A stretch of 64,000 bases of DNA from Marininema mesophilum (GTDB lineage: Bacteria > Bacillota > Bacilli > Thermoactinomycetales > DSM-45169): positions 1-64,000 of the forward strand of contig NZ_FNNQ01000009.1 of the NCBI RefSeq assembly GCF_900106775.1, read 5' to 3'. Made by a program: the position numbers and the translations under genes. This document shows positions 44,135-52,198 of the stretch, piece after piece. The notes below the pieces were generated by a model that did not search any database, had not been told where the DNA came from, and was given only the letters and a program-made list of their open reading frames with translations. Position 1 is the stretch's first letter. Every line of letters begins with the position of its first letter.

Positions 44135-44464
44135 TTACAATAATTTTTCTAGTACGCGCTTTGCATAATCCCAATTGCTTTTGTTGTTGGCGTAAGTAGA
44201 TTTACCCTTTTCAGTAATCCGAAAATATTTACGTCGTCCTCCCTGAGATTCATCGCCCCAGTACCACTCGATATCACCGTCTGCCTCAAGCCGCCGGACA
44301 CTGGAGTACATCGTGGCTTCCTTTAACTCATACTCGCCGCCCGAGCGTTGGGCAATCAGCTTAACAATCTCATATCCATAGCGATCAGCTTCATATAAGA
44401 GCCGTAAAATCATCGTATCAGTATGGCCACGAAGCAGGTCGGATGTGATTTTGCTCTTGCTCAT
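44135..44464 (-). CDS. PadR family transcriptional regulator
   Basis: A 109-residue winged-helix protein: LLRGHTDTMILRLLYEADRYGYEIVKLI, YELKEATMYSSVRRLEADGDIEWYWGDESQGGRRKYFRITEKGKSTY. This is the standard PadR core with the wing GGRRKYFRIT. It is the first gene of the exporter operon, and PadR proteins of this kind usually repress their own operon until a toxic ligand binds. RBS GGAGGTG before the ATG. Confidence 0.93.
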   Translation of the reverse strand: MSKSKITSDLLRGHTDTMILRLLYEADRYGYEIVKLIAQRSGGEYELKEATMYSSVRRLEADGDIEWYWGDESQGGRRKYFRITEKGKSTYANNKSNWDYAKRVLEKLL

Positions 44465-44484
44465 ACAATCACCTCCATATCAGC

Positions 44485-44535
44485 ATTATGCAACACACTA
44501 CTATGACAGTCAAGGTAATATCATAATCATAATAC
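44485..44535 (-). promoter_or_regulatory. padR-exporter promoter with possible PadR site
   Basis: Minus strand TTGACT (44513-44508), 17-base spacer, CATAAT (44490-44485). An imperfect AT-rich palindrome GTAATATCATAATCATAATAC (44515-44535) abuts the -35 box and could be the PadR operator; that part is inference. The following stretch to 44765 holds no supported gene. Confidence 0.55.
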
Positions 44536-44765
44536 TAAAAAAAGCCCCAAGTCCTTTAAATCGGGCGGGCCATAATTACCTTTATTACTATATACATTTT
44601 TAATTGAACCTCAATGTAAATAATGATTTAATTCTTTTATTTAATTTTACTCATCAACCTTATGTTATTGTACGTCCACTCAGAAATTCAAGCGACTAGA
44701 CACACCTATCAAAAAAGAGCCAACGATAAACGTCAGCCCTTACCATTTCCTTCTATGCCACATTT

Positions 44766-45548
44766 TTACGCTACGTGAATCGTACCCACATCTACCTTTA
44801 AAGCAACAGGCAGCCCATCCACACCTTGGGATATGTTTACTTCTTTGCGGTCATCTTGTGGGCCATCTGTCATCTCACTTCCAAAGTAAACATGCCCAAT
44901 CCGTGTTTTTGCATCTAGTCGGTAAGTGGACCCCTCAGGAAGATCGAAAAAAATCTCCCCGGTCATCACACGGGCTTTGATCGGTTCTGTTAACTCAGAC
45001 CACCCTGCATGAAGGGAACCTGTGGTAATATTCGCATCCAAGCCACCTGTACATTGACTCACATAAGCAGTACCTGCCGTGATCGATAGTTCCATTTTTT
45101 TTGCGCGTACCTTGTGCACATTCACAGTTCCTGCAACTACTCGTTGAGTTAGGTTGTTTGTATGAAGATGATTGATTCGAATATCCCCTGCTTCTAACCT
45201 CAATTTTAGTTCACTCAATGAAATTCCCTCAGCCTCTGCAAGACCTTGATAATTGAATCGTCCTGCGCGGATCTCCACAGATAGCCGATGACTATATGCT
45301 TGAGGGATTCGAACTTCCATCTTTGGAGCCGATCGGGAAATCCACTGGAGAAACCTCTTTCGAGTTACTTCCACATGCAATTCCTTCCCCTTTTGCTCCA
45401 TCGTTAATTGGGTCTGATGATTTCCAATTAACGTCACCTCAACATCCTCACGTTCCTCATGGTAAATCAACATATCTCCTCTAGGCAAAATAATTTGAAT
45501 CTCTTCGACTTCTGATATAGCCGCTGTCAAGGTTTGTGTTCTCTTCAC
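44766..45548 (-). CDS. DUF4097 family beta-strand repeat protein
   Basis: A 260-residue protein made mostly of short beta strands with the turn-rich repeats of DUF4097/adhesin-like beta-helix proteins (LKLRLEAGDIRINHLHTNNLTQRVVAGTVNVHKVRAKKMELSITAGTAYVSQ, TGSLHAGWSEL). No signal peptide or membrane segment, unlike many relatives that are anchored. Such proteins often sit beside PadR or bacteriocin-immunity type operons; here the padR cluster is upstream but a long AT-rich gap separates them. GTG start with a weak RBS (GGGCGG). Function unknown. Confidence 0.82.
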   Translation of the reverse strand: MKRTQTLTAAISEVEEIQIILPRGDMLIYHEEREDVEVTLIGNHQTQLTMEQKGKELHVEVTRKRFLQWISRSAPKMEVRIPQAYSHRLSVEIRAGRFNYQGLAEAEGISLSELKLRLEAGDIRINHLHTNNLTQRVVAGTVNVHKVRAKKMELSITAGTAYVSQCTGGLDANITTGSLHAGWSELTEPIKARVMTGEIFFDLPEGSTYRLDAKTRIGHVYFGSEMTDGPQDDRKEVNISQGVDGLPVALKVDVGTIHVA

Positions 45549-45765
45549 TACGTATCCGCCCTTCCCTATATTCCATAATAGTAGCCGATTACGATAAGGA
45601 TAAAGGATACTTTAGTACTGGAGAACAACCCAGCGGGGGATGTCATATCCGCCTCTAGATGGAAATTATGGATATCTCCTATCTTTGGCAAATAGGTACT
45701 CTCAGCCGACCATCCCCTATCGATGCGATTCTTGCTGAGTCCATCATATACCTATCCCACTATTT

Positions 45766-46830
45766 TCACTGTAAAGCTACCTTCATAGTTGAATCCCCCC
45801 GATGCTCTCTAAAAAAGCGAACCATATTGGGTACATAGTCCACTAGATCAGGGCAATGTATCCCACCTTCGGATAAAATCCTCGTCGCCTCGGTAGAATC
45901 GTAGACAGAGGGGTGGTAAATATAAGCGATGGTTTCGGGTCCCAGCTCTAAATATCGACGGACAGTAGAAAATTTCAGTAGGATCTGTGCAATCGATTTT
46001 GGAAAATTATATGTCGGTTTCTTCGCTAGCAGTTCCCGGCAAAACATTCGATAGATTTCACGAGCAGGATATGGCGAAGAGTCGGTCAAGTGCAATGCCT
46101 TCCCCACCGCTTGTTCGGATTTAGCAAGATACACCGTTGCTCGAATAATAAAATCCACAGGAACAATATTTAATACCTCGTTCCCCTTACCAAGATAGGG
46201 AACAGGACCAAGGGGCAGCTTATCCAAAAAACGCAACATAAAATAAGGCCCATCAAACTTAATCGTCTCTCCAGAAGCGGAATCCCCTACCACTACACCC
46301 GGACGGATAATAGTTGTAGGCACTCCTTCTAAGGCTACCACTCGCTTCTCGGCTTCAAATTTCGTTTCTTCATAATAATTTTTGAAGCCTTGTCCTTCAT
46401 CGAGCTCATTCTCCAATACACGTCCTGTACGGTCACCTGATACATAGGCTGTACTAAAGTATATATATCGGTCTAAAGATGAAAGTGATTTCAAAAATTG
46501 GTTTACATTTTCCGTTCCAATCACATTCACCTGGTAGGCGAGATCTTTAGGCACCGCCAAATCATAAATAGCCGCCAAGTGAAAAAAGTGCGTTACCGTT
46601 TCGCTGAGAGCTTTTATATCCTCAGAAGATACGCCAAGGTCTAGTTTGGTAATATCCCCAACAAGTAAGGTCACCCGTGGATCCGAAGAAGTTAAACGAC
46701 TAGCTTTTTCCATCTGTGAGGGATGAATGAGAAAAGTAAATCGGGTCGTAGCATCATCCGCTGCCAAAGCGCGATAGAGACGTTGGGAGATAAAACCTGG
46801 AAAGCCTGTCATCATCATATGGTTTGCCAT
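45766..46830 (-). CDS. SDR-family protein, acyl-CoA-reductase-like (NAD-binding 4 type)
   Basis: A 354-residue extended SDR. The nucleotide loop MMMTGFPGFISQRLYRAL fits TGxxGFxG; HFFHLAAIYDLAVPKDLAYQVNVIGTENV and the catalytic YEETKFEAEKRV (YxxxK) follow; PYPAREIYRMFC lies in the substrate domain. This is the 'male sterility'/thioester-reductase-like branch that includes fatty acyl-CoA reductases and carboxylic acid reductase R domains. In an operon with acyl-CoA dehydrogenase and an SCP2 protein, so a fatty-acyl substrate is likely. Start at 46830 has AAGGAGG upstream. A hairpin separates it from the SCP2 gene. Confidence 0.85.
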   Translation of the reverse strand: MANHMMMTGFPGFISQRLYRALAADDATTRFTFLIHPSQMEKASRLTSSDPRVTLLVGDITKLDLGVSSEDIKALSETVTHFFHLAAIYDLAVPKDLAYQVNVIGTENVNQFLKSLSSLDRYIYFSTAYVSGDRTGRVLENELDEGQGFKNYYEETKFEAEKRVVALEGVPTTIIRPGVVVGDSASGETIKFDGPYFMLRFLDKLPLGPVPYLGKGNEVLNIVPVDFIIRATVYLAKSEQAVGKALHLTDSSPYPAREIYRMFCRELLAKKPTYNFPKSIAQILLKFSTVRRYLELGPETIAYIYHPSVYDSTEATRILSEGGIHCPDLVDYVPNMVRFFREHRGDSTMKVALQ

Positions 46831-46901
46831 GTTCAAACCTCCTTGGTCAAGATGACAGCTAAAGAGCAATCATAGGGATCGATTAGCTCCATTTACCCGA
46901 A

Positions 46902-46923
46902 AATCCCGCACGATGGCGGGATT
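46902..46923 (-). terminator. Hairpin between SCP2 and SDR genes
   Basis: AATCCCGC…GCGGGATT, 8-bp stem, with only TTTTCGGG after it on the minus strand. Probably a weak attenuator or a processing site, not a full stop. Confidence 0.4.
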
Positions 46924-46970
46924 CAGGAGATGTAGCTCTTTCAAAAATTCAATCCGATCCATTGGATCAG

Positions 46971-47321
46971 CTAAAAGGAAGAAGCGTCATACTTTCCAAG
47001 TACGGTTTGCAGCTTCATCGCCTTACTCATATCCCCTTTAACTTTCAGTTTCCCTGTCATAAAAGCAGCGGTGGTATTGAGATTACCGAGTAGCATCTCT
47101 TTAAAGTTTTTATCACTCATCTCGATCGTACAATGGGCATCACCATGCTCACCTTCTTTTACCTCAGCGGTACCCTTGTTCAGGTGTAGTTCATAGATAC
47201 CTCCATCGTCTCCTGATAATTTAAAGCGATAGGTGGTCTCCATTCCCTCAATCGGCTTTGGATCTTCCTGCAGCTTCTCCTTGATTACCTGGAATACACG
47301 AGATGTCGTCATTTCTGTCAT
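46971..47321 (-). CDS. SCP2 sterol-binding domain protein
   Basis: A 116-residue single SCP2 domain: TYRFKLSGDDGGIYELHLNKGTAEVKEGEHGDAHCTIEMSDKNFKEMLLGNLNTTAAFMTGKLKVKGDMSKAMKLQTVL. The fold is a hydrophobic cleft that binds fatty acyl chains or lipids and can pass them to partner enzymes. It is placed between an acyl-CoA dehydrogenase (27 bases upstream) and an SDR reductase, which fits an acyl-carrier role. Start at 47321 follows GAGGG; ATG 47342 is also possible. Confidence 0.92.
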   Translation of the reverse strand: MTEMTTSRVFQVIKEKLQEDPKPIEGMETTYRFKLSGDDGGIYELHLNKGTAEVKEGEHGDAHCTIEMSDKNFKEMLLGNLNTTAAFMTGKLKVKGDMSKAMKLQTVLGKYDASSF

Positions 47322-47348
47322 AGCCAATCCCTCTTTTATCATAGATTT

Positions 47349-48518
47349 TTATAAACCTTCAGATATTACTTTCTTTTGGATCTGAGTTGTTCCTTCATAG
47401 ATGGATAAAATCTTAGCATCCCTCATCCACTTCTCTACAGGGTAGTCCCTCATATATCCATAACCACCCAGGATCTGCACGGCATTTGTAGTAACTTCCA
47501 TCGCCGTCTCAGCGGCAAATGCCTTGGCCATGCTTCCCTCTACCGCACAGCTTTCTCCGCGATCAGCTAGTTCAGCTGCCCGCCAGGTTAAAAGGCGTGC
47601 CGCATCAATCTTGGTCCGCATATCCGCCAACATATGAGCAATCGCCTGGTTTTTAAAGATCGGTTTCCCAAACTGTACGCGCTTCCTTGCATAGTCCAAG
47701 GCATACTCATATGCCGCCCGGGCTACACCTACCGCCGCCGCTGCCACCGCCGGACGAGAATACTCTAACATCTGCATCGCACCAAAAAAAGCAAAATTCT
47801 CCTGGCCTAAAAGATTTTCTGCTGGGACACGCACATCCTCCAGAATCACATCTCCTGTATGGGAAGCACGAATCCCCATCTTCCTCTCCTTTTTCCCACC
47901 GGTAAGTCCTGGAGTATCGCCTGGCACGACAAAAGCGGAAACTCCCTGATACCCCCCTTTAGGATCAGTGCGAGCAAAAACTACATATAGATCAGCGATT
48001 CCTCCATTGGTGATAAAACATTTGCGTCCATTGATGACCCATTCACCCCCATCACGCACCGCCCGTGTTGAAAGCGCATTCACATCAGACCCTGCTCCAG
48101 GTTCGGTAAGAGCCATCGCTCCGAGACGAGGATTTTTTGGATCACATAAATAGGTGATCCATTTTTTCTTTTGTTCTTCTGAGCCCATATAATAAATCGG
48201 CAAACCAGCAAGACTGATCACCGAGAGTGAAGTTGCGATCCCTGCACAACCCCAGAATAGCTCCTCACCGATGAGGCAAGCGGCCATGACACTGGTAAGT
48301 CCACCACCACCATATTCTGTTGGGCAAGCATAGCTAGTTAAACCAACCTCTGCCGCTTTTTTAAAGACGTCCATCGGAAACTCTTCACGCTCGTCATACT
48401 CCATGGCTACTGGACGAATCTTTTTTTCAGCAAATCCGTGAGCCCATTTACGTAGCTCTTCCTGTTCTGCTGACAACTGAAAGGATAACGAACCTTGAGA
48501 TGAGCTTTGGCTGAGCAT
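47349..48518 (-). CDS. Acyl-CoA dehydrogenase
   Basis: A 389-residue FAD enzyme with the ACAD signature motifs GAMALTEPGAGSDVNAL (FAD/acyl-CoA contact), WVINGRKCFITNGG, and QILGGYGYMRDYPVEKWMRDAKILSIYEGTTQI, which carries the catalytic Glu in the YEG position. It oxidises acyl-CoA to trans-2-enoyl-CoA; chain length preference is unknown. First target gene behind the TetR repressor, with a TetR half-operator in the 38-base gap before it. RBS GGAGGG before ATG. Confidence 0.94.
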   Translation of the reverse strand: MLSQSSSQGSLSFQLSAEQEELRKWAHGFAEKKIRPVAMEYDEREEFPMDVFKKAAEVGLTSYACPTEYGGGGLTSVMAACLIGEELFWGCAGIATSLSVISLAGLPIYYMGSEEQKKKWITYLCDPKNPRLGAMALTEPGAGSDVNALSTRAVRDGGEWVINGRKCFITNGGIADLYVVFARTDPKGGYQGVSAFVVPGDTPGLTGGKKERKMGIRASHTGDVILEDVRVPAENLLGQENFAFFGAMQMLEYSRPAVAAAAVGVARAAYEYALDYARKRVQFGKPIFKNQAIAHMLADMRTKIDAARLLTWRAAELADRGESCAVEGSMAKAFAAETAMEVTTNAVQILGGYGYMRDYPVEKWMRDAKILSIYEGTTQIQKKVISEGL

Positions 48519-48531
48519 CGATTTCCCTCCT

Positions 48532-48547
48532 ATCCATACGTACTGGT
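48532..48547 (-). promoter_or_regulatory. Partial TetR operator before the acyl-CoA dehydrogenase gene
   Basis: ATCCATACGTACTGGT keeps 12 of 16 positions of the palindrome before the TetR gene (ACCAGTACGTACTCGT, reverse complement), including the full ACGTACTGGT half. Confidence 0.6.
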
Positions 48548-48556
48548 AACTGGCAT

Positions 48557-49183
48557 CTACCCTTCATGCAACGGATTCAAAGCAAGCATAGTGAAAGAAT
48601 CCACCACAATTCGATTTAGCAACCGGGCCAGTTCATCGATATCCATTTTATTATCCGTGTCGGCAATTTGTTGAATGACCACTTCATTGACTGCCCCAAC
48701 CATCCCACGAGCGACCACTCGAATCGCTGTATCTGAAACTGATTGTGGCATGCCGCGCTGGGCTGTCTGATAGATTAGATGAGAGAAGCGTATATGGGCA
48801 TTTCGACGCACTTCCTCCACCTCAGTACTAAAACCGACGGAGGATACCAATAAAAACCTAGCTACTGCTTCCCGCTCCGTACACAACTGGATATAGCGTC
48901 TAATTCCTGCATAGCCTTTATGGGGAATTTTTTCTTCTCTTTCAATCGCATCTTGAACCTCACTAAGGATTTCTCCTGCCAATTGCTCAACCAATGTAGT
49001 GAGGAGATTTTCCTTGCTGGCAAAGAACTGATAGAACGTCGTTTTTGATACACGCGCCCGCTCGACCACTTCCAAGATGGTAGTATCACTATAGTTGTGT
49101 GATGTGAAGAGTTCCAGCGCAGCAAACAAGATTTTTTCCCGAGCTTTAACAGGCATAGCCGATGTAAATAGCAACAATTCCAT
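48557..49183 (-). CDS. TetR/AcrR family regulator of the lipid operon
   Basis: A 208-residue repressor: KAREKILFAALELFTSHNYSDTTILEVVERARVSKTTFYQFFASKENLLTTLVEQLAGEIL is a full TetR HTH with the following helix. The C-terminal domain is of the kind that binds a ligand, possibly an acyl-CoA as in FadR-type TetR proteins; this is inferred from the genes downstream. GAGGTG lies 7 bases before the ATG. Its own promoter has a palindromic operator just after the -10 box, and a half-like copy precedes the acyl-CoA dehydrogenase gene. Confidence 0.9.
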   Translation of the reverse strand: MELLLFTSAMPVKAREKILFAALELFTSHNYSDTTILEVVERARVSKTTFYQFFASKENLLTTLVEQLAGEILSEVQDAIEREEKIPHKGYAGIRRYIQLCTEREAVARFLLVSSVGFSTEVEEVRRNAHIRFSHLIYQTAQRGMPQSVSDTAIRVVARGMVGAVNEVVIQQIADTDNKMDIDELARLLNRIVVDSFTMLALNPLHEG

Positions 49184-49202
49184 GAATAGACACCTCTATA
49201 GT

Positions 49203-49248
49203 ACCAGTACGTACTCGTATTGTAATGAGACTTTTCTTATTTTGTCAA
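49203..49248 (-). promoter_or_regulatory. tetR promoter with palindromic operator
   Basis: Minus strand TTGACA (49248-49243), 18-base spacer, TACAAT (49224-49219). The 16-base palindrome ACCAGTACGTACTCGT (49203-49218; one mismatched pair) begins directly after the -10 box, an ideal repressor position. Confidence 0.75.
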
Positions 49249-49366
49249 TCAAAAGATTTCCAATCACCTTCTGTCCACTCTACGTTCTTGTGATACACTT
49301 TAATGCAACAGGAACATTCTGAAAAATAGGATGTACTGAATGTCGATTTATTAGTGAGGTGATCCC

Positions 49367-50737
49367 ATGAAATCTATTGATACCCTGGTCAACGAACAAA
49401 AAACCTTTTTTCATTCCGGTAACACACGACCCATCGATTTTCGTAGAGAACAATTGGCTCACTTACGAGAGTGGATTCGCACCCACGAAGCACATGTGAT
49501 GGAAGCTTTAAAAAAGGATTTAAATAAATCCACCCATGAAGCATATGCCACCGAAGTTGGTATTTCACTAAAAGAGATTAGAACGGCCATCCGTAATGTG
49601 AGTCATTGGTCTCGCCCTCAGCGGGTCCCCACATCGATGATCCACTTTGGGGCTAAAAGTTGGATTCAACCAGAGCCATATGGTACCGCTTTAATTATTG
49701 GTCCCTGGAACTATCCTTTCCAACTTATCATTGCTCCACTAGTAGCCGCCATCACTGCCGGTAACTGTGTGGTGATCAAGCCCTCGGAATTGGCTCCCCA
49801 TACTTCTACCCTCATCAGAGGAATGGTAGAAGAGTTATTTGAGCCTGCCTTTGTTACCGTGATCGAAGGGGATGTACAAACAAGTACAGAACTGCTCGCG
49901 CAACCCTTTGATACAATCTTCTTTACAGGAAGTGTTCCTGTAGGGAAAATTGTGATGGAAGCAGCCGCCAAGAACCTAACCCCCATCACCCTAGAGCTTG
50001 GTGGCAAAAGCCCTGTCATTGTGGATCGAGATGCCAACATCCCACTTGCTGCTAAGCGGATCGCATGGGGGAAAATCACCAATGCTGGACAAACCTGTAT
50101 TGCCCCGGATTACCTACTTGTTCATCGAGAGGTAGAAAAACCTCTCATCCAAGGGATTCAAGCCGCGATCAAGGAGAACTTTGGTGAGCATCCGTTGAAC
50201 CATCCCGACTACCCTCACATCATTAATCGTCGTCATTTTGATCGTCTCTCTCTTCTGCTCGGAAAAGGGGAGATTATCGCGGGAGGTGCGATGAACTCTG
50301 AACTACCTGCCATCGAGCCTACCTTAGTGAGTGGTGCCAGCTGGAATGATCCGATCATGGAGGATGAAATTTTTGGCCCCATTCTCCCCATTATCCCCTT
50401 CGATGATCTCGATGACGTCATTGAAAAAATTCGTTCTAAACCAAAACCACTCGCTCTATACTATTTCACCAATTCAAAGAAGAATGAACAAAAGATACTC
50501 CAGTCCCTTCCCTTTGGTGGTGGTTGTATCAACGATACTCTGATGCACTTTGCTAGCCCTTATCTTCCCTTTGGTGGAGTAGGGCCTAGTGGAATGGGAA
50601 GCTATCACGGTAAAAGTGGCTTTGATGCTTTCTCCCATCACAAAAGTATCTTAAAGCAAACGACTCGCTTCGACTTCCCCTTCCGCTACCATTCTAGTAA
50701 AGTCGGACTATCCGTCCTTCGTAAGCTATTGCGCTAA
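49367..50737 (+). CDS. Aldehyde dehydrogenase (class 3-like)
   Basis: A 456-residue NAD(P)-dependent aldehyde dehydrogenase of the short class-3/fatty-aldehyde group. Motifs: IIGPWNYPFQLIIAPLVAAITAGN, FFTGSVPVGKIVMEAAAKNLTPITLELGGKSPVIV with the general-base Glu, AGQTCIAPDY with catalytic Cys, and EDEIFGPILPI. It oxidises aldehydes (often medium or long chain) to acids. It faces away from the TetR-lipid operon across a 180-base divergent region, so it may serve the same pathway by converting fatty aldehydes made by the SDR-type reductase. GAGGTG precedes the ATG. Confidence 0.93.
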   Translation: MKSIDTLVNEQKTFFHSGNTRPIDFRREQLAHLREWIRTHEAHVMEALKKDLNKSTHEAYATEVGISLKEIRTAIRNVSHWSRPQRVPTSMIHFGAKSWIQPEPYGTALIIGPWNYPFQLIIAPLVAAITAGNCVVIKPSELAPHTSTLIRGMVEELFEPAFVTVIEGDVQTSTELLAQPFDTIFFTGSVPVGKIVMEAAAKNLTPITLELGGKSPVIVDRDANIPLAAKRIAWGKITNAGQTCIAPDYLLVHREVEKPLIQGIQAAIKENFGEHPLNHPDYPHIINRRHFDRLSLLLGKGEIIAGGAMNSELPAIEPTLVSGASWNDPIMEDEIFGPILPIIPFDDLDDVIEKIRSKPKPLALYYFTNSKKNEQKILQSLPFGGGCINDTLMHFASPYLPFGGVGPSGMGSYHGKSGFDAFSHHKSILKQTTRFDFPFRYHSSKVGLSVLRKLLR

Positions 50738-50777
50738 TCTGCTTATTCCATTTATCCCATTAACGTTCTATTATAAG

Positions 50778-50810
50778 AAAAACCCGGACACTCTTTGTCC
50801 GGGTTTTTTA
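50778..50810 (+). terminator. Terminator after the aldehyde dehydrogenase gene
   Basis: AAAACCCGGACA-CTCTTT-GTCCGGGTTTT with a T-run, a strong intrinsic terminator. Confidence 0.9.
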
Positions 50811-50830
50811 ATCGCAAATTATTTTAACAA

Positions 50831-50977
50831 TCAGCCACTCTTTTCCTGGGCTGATTCCTCGCCGTCACACCCGAAGCAGAGGACGTTACCGTCTGCCTGA
50901 GTCACCCCATTGATAAACCCATCCGTACAAAACACTGGTTTACCACAACGAACACAGTTACCAGCTAACTCAATCAA
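50831..50977 (-). CDS. 48-residue zinc-ribbon-like protein
   Basis: A short gene with a TTG start and a strong RBS (GGAGGTG, 7 bases upstream). The product begins MIELAGNCVRCGKPVFCTDG and ends CFGCDGEESAQEKSG. Two CxxC knuckles (Cys 8/11 and Cys 34/37) plus Cys 17 predict a small zinc ribbon. No family is recognised. The coding frame is supported by the RBS, the metal-knuckle pattern and a complete short frame bounded by a stop; it lies between the aldehyde dehydrogenase terminator and the GNAT gene's start on the same strand. Confidence 0.72.
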   Translation of the reverse strand: MIELAGNCVRCGKPVFCTDGFINGVTQADGNVLCFGCDGEESAQEKSG

Positions 50978-51073
50978 GACAGTTCACCTCCACCTCATCT
51001 TGCAGCACATCAAGCGGGTTTTCCTCGGTCTCTATCTTTTATAACCGATATTAAGAGAAAGAAAACCCTCTTA

Positions 51074-51619
51074 TCATCGAGATGATATGGAACAATTTTT
51101 CTCTACCCATTCATATTCCAATATCGACATACAATCAAGAGTTAGATACCTCTCACCCAATCGTCTACATTCTCGCAAACTCCCTTCCTTGCGAAATCCA
51201 ACTCTCTTATAACAAGAAATAGCGGAAAGGTTATTATTAAAGACAAGTAAGTCAATCCGATGCAGTCCTATCTCTTTAAATCCCATCCGAACCACTTCTC
51301 TAACCATATCTGTCCCGATTCCTCTTCCCTTGATTTGGGGATTAATCAACACACGAGATAATCTAGCTAATCGATTCTCCATATCTATGTTATTCAACTC
51401 GATATGCCCAATCATTTCACTAGTTGTTAAATCAACTGCCTTAAAAATACGCCGCAAAGGCTGCTCACCCTTTGTGACCTGCCAATGTGCGTAAAGTTGC
51501 TCCTCTGTTAATGGATAGTGAAAGGGCGGTCCAGCCCACTGTAGTAAGAACTCAGGTGTGTCTGTCCAGGATATCAATGTAGAAAAATCCTCTGGGGATA
51601 TCGCTTCTAGTCTAAGCAT
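51074..51619 (-). CDS. GNAT family N-acetyltransferase (RimJ/RimL-like)
   Basis: A 181-residue acetyltransferase: MIGHIELNNIDMENRLARLSRVLINPQIKGRGIGTDMVREVVRMGFKEIGLHRIDLLVFNNNLSAISCYKRVGF holds the acetyl-CoA loop (KGRGIG) and the C-terminal NxxAxxxYxxxGF motif of the Rim group. Substrate unknown (protein N-termini, polyamines and antibiotics are all possible in the family). GGAGG precedes the ATG. Confidence 0.92.
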   Translation of the reverse strand: MLRLEAISPEDFSTLISWTDTPEFLLQWAGPPFHYPLTEEQLYAHWQVTKGEQPLRRIFKAVDLTTSEMIGHIELNNIDMENRLARLSRVLINPQIKGRGIGTDMVREVVRMGFKEIGLHRIDLLVFNNNLSAISCYKRVGFRKEGSLRECRRLGERYLTLDCMSILEYEWVEKNCSISSR

Positions 51620-51826
51620 CCTTACTGCCTCCTTGATTCATCATACACTCTCCATCTGATCAGCACGAATCCTTTAGTTCTCTAGAAACCTGTCAAAAAA
51701 TAATCTCCTAAAAAGTCATCATGCCATCTAACGGTAAAACGCTATTTTTGAAGTTTACCTAAAAAATTCGCGTTTTTATCCATTCTGGTAATGGGTATAA
51801 AAAATAGAAGAATAGGAGGTCTCACT

Positions 51827-52060
51827 ATGAAAATCATCACCTTACCTCGCAAATCACTTAACCCAATGGCTTTACCTGGTATGGGTCGTAGCATAGAGAT
51901 CTATGATATTTCCGAAGAGTATAGTCATCAAATCCGTCATGCATTTTCACGCAAGGAACTGTTTGTCCAATTTGAAGATGGAAAAGAAACCACCTATCCT
52001 GTGATCAATATGTGGCCTGATCCCCATGATGCAACACGGATTACGTTATTCATTGAGTAA
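51827..52060 (+). CDS. Small orphan protein
   Basis: A 77-residue protein, not recognised. It begins MKIITLPRKSLNPMALPGMG and has a compact mixed alpha/beta middle (SIEIYDISEEYSHQIRHAFSRKELFVQFEDGKETTYPVINMWPDPHDATRITLFIE). No signal peptide or membrane segment. GGAGG precedes ATG 51827, and a promoter-like TATAAA is 20-30 bases further up. A terminator follows directly, so it is a single-gene unit. Confidence 0.7.
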   Translation: MKIITLPRKSLNPMALPGMGRSIEIYDISEEYSHQIRHAFSRKELFVQFEDGKETTYPVINMWPDPHDATRITLFIE

Positions 52061-52099
52061 AATTCAAAGATAATTATTGAAAATTTCCTCTTATAAAAT

Positions 52100-52128
52100 C
52101 TACGCCCAAAAAGGTGTAGTTTTTTTTG
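52100..52128 (+). terminator. Terminator after the small orphan gene
   Basis: CTACGCC-CAAAAA-GGTGTAG (one G-U pair) followed by eight T. Confidence 0.85.
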
Positions 52129-52198
52129 CTTTTTACTCGACCTGACAGATGAATTTGTTTAAAATAAATATAGCCCAATATTGAGGAGGTATATTTTA

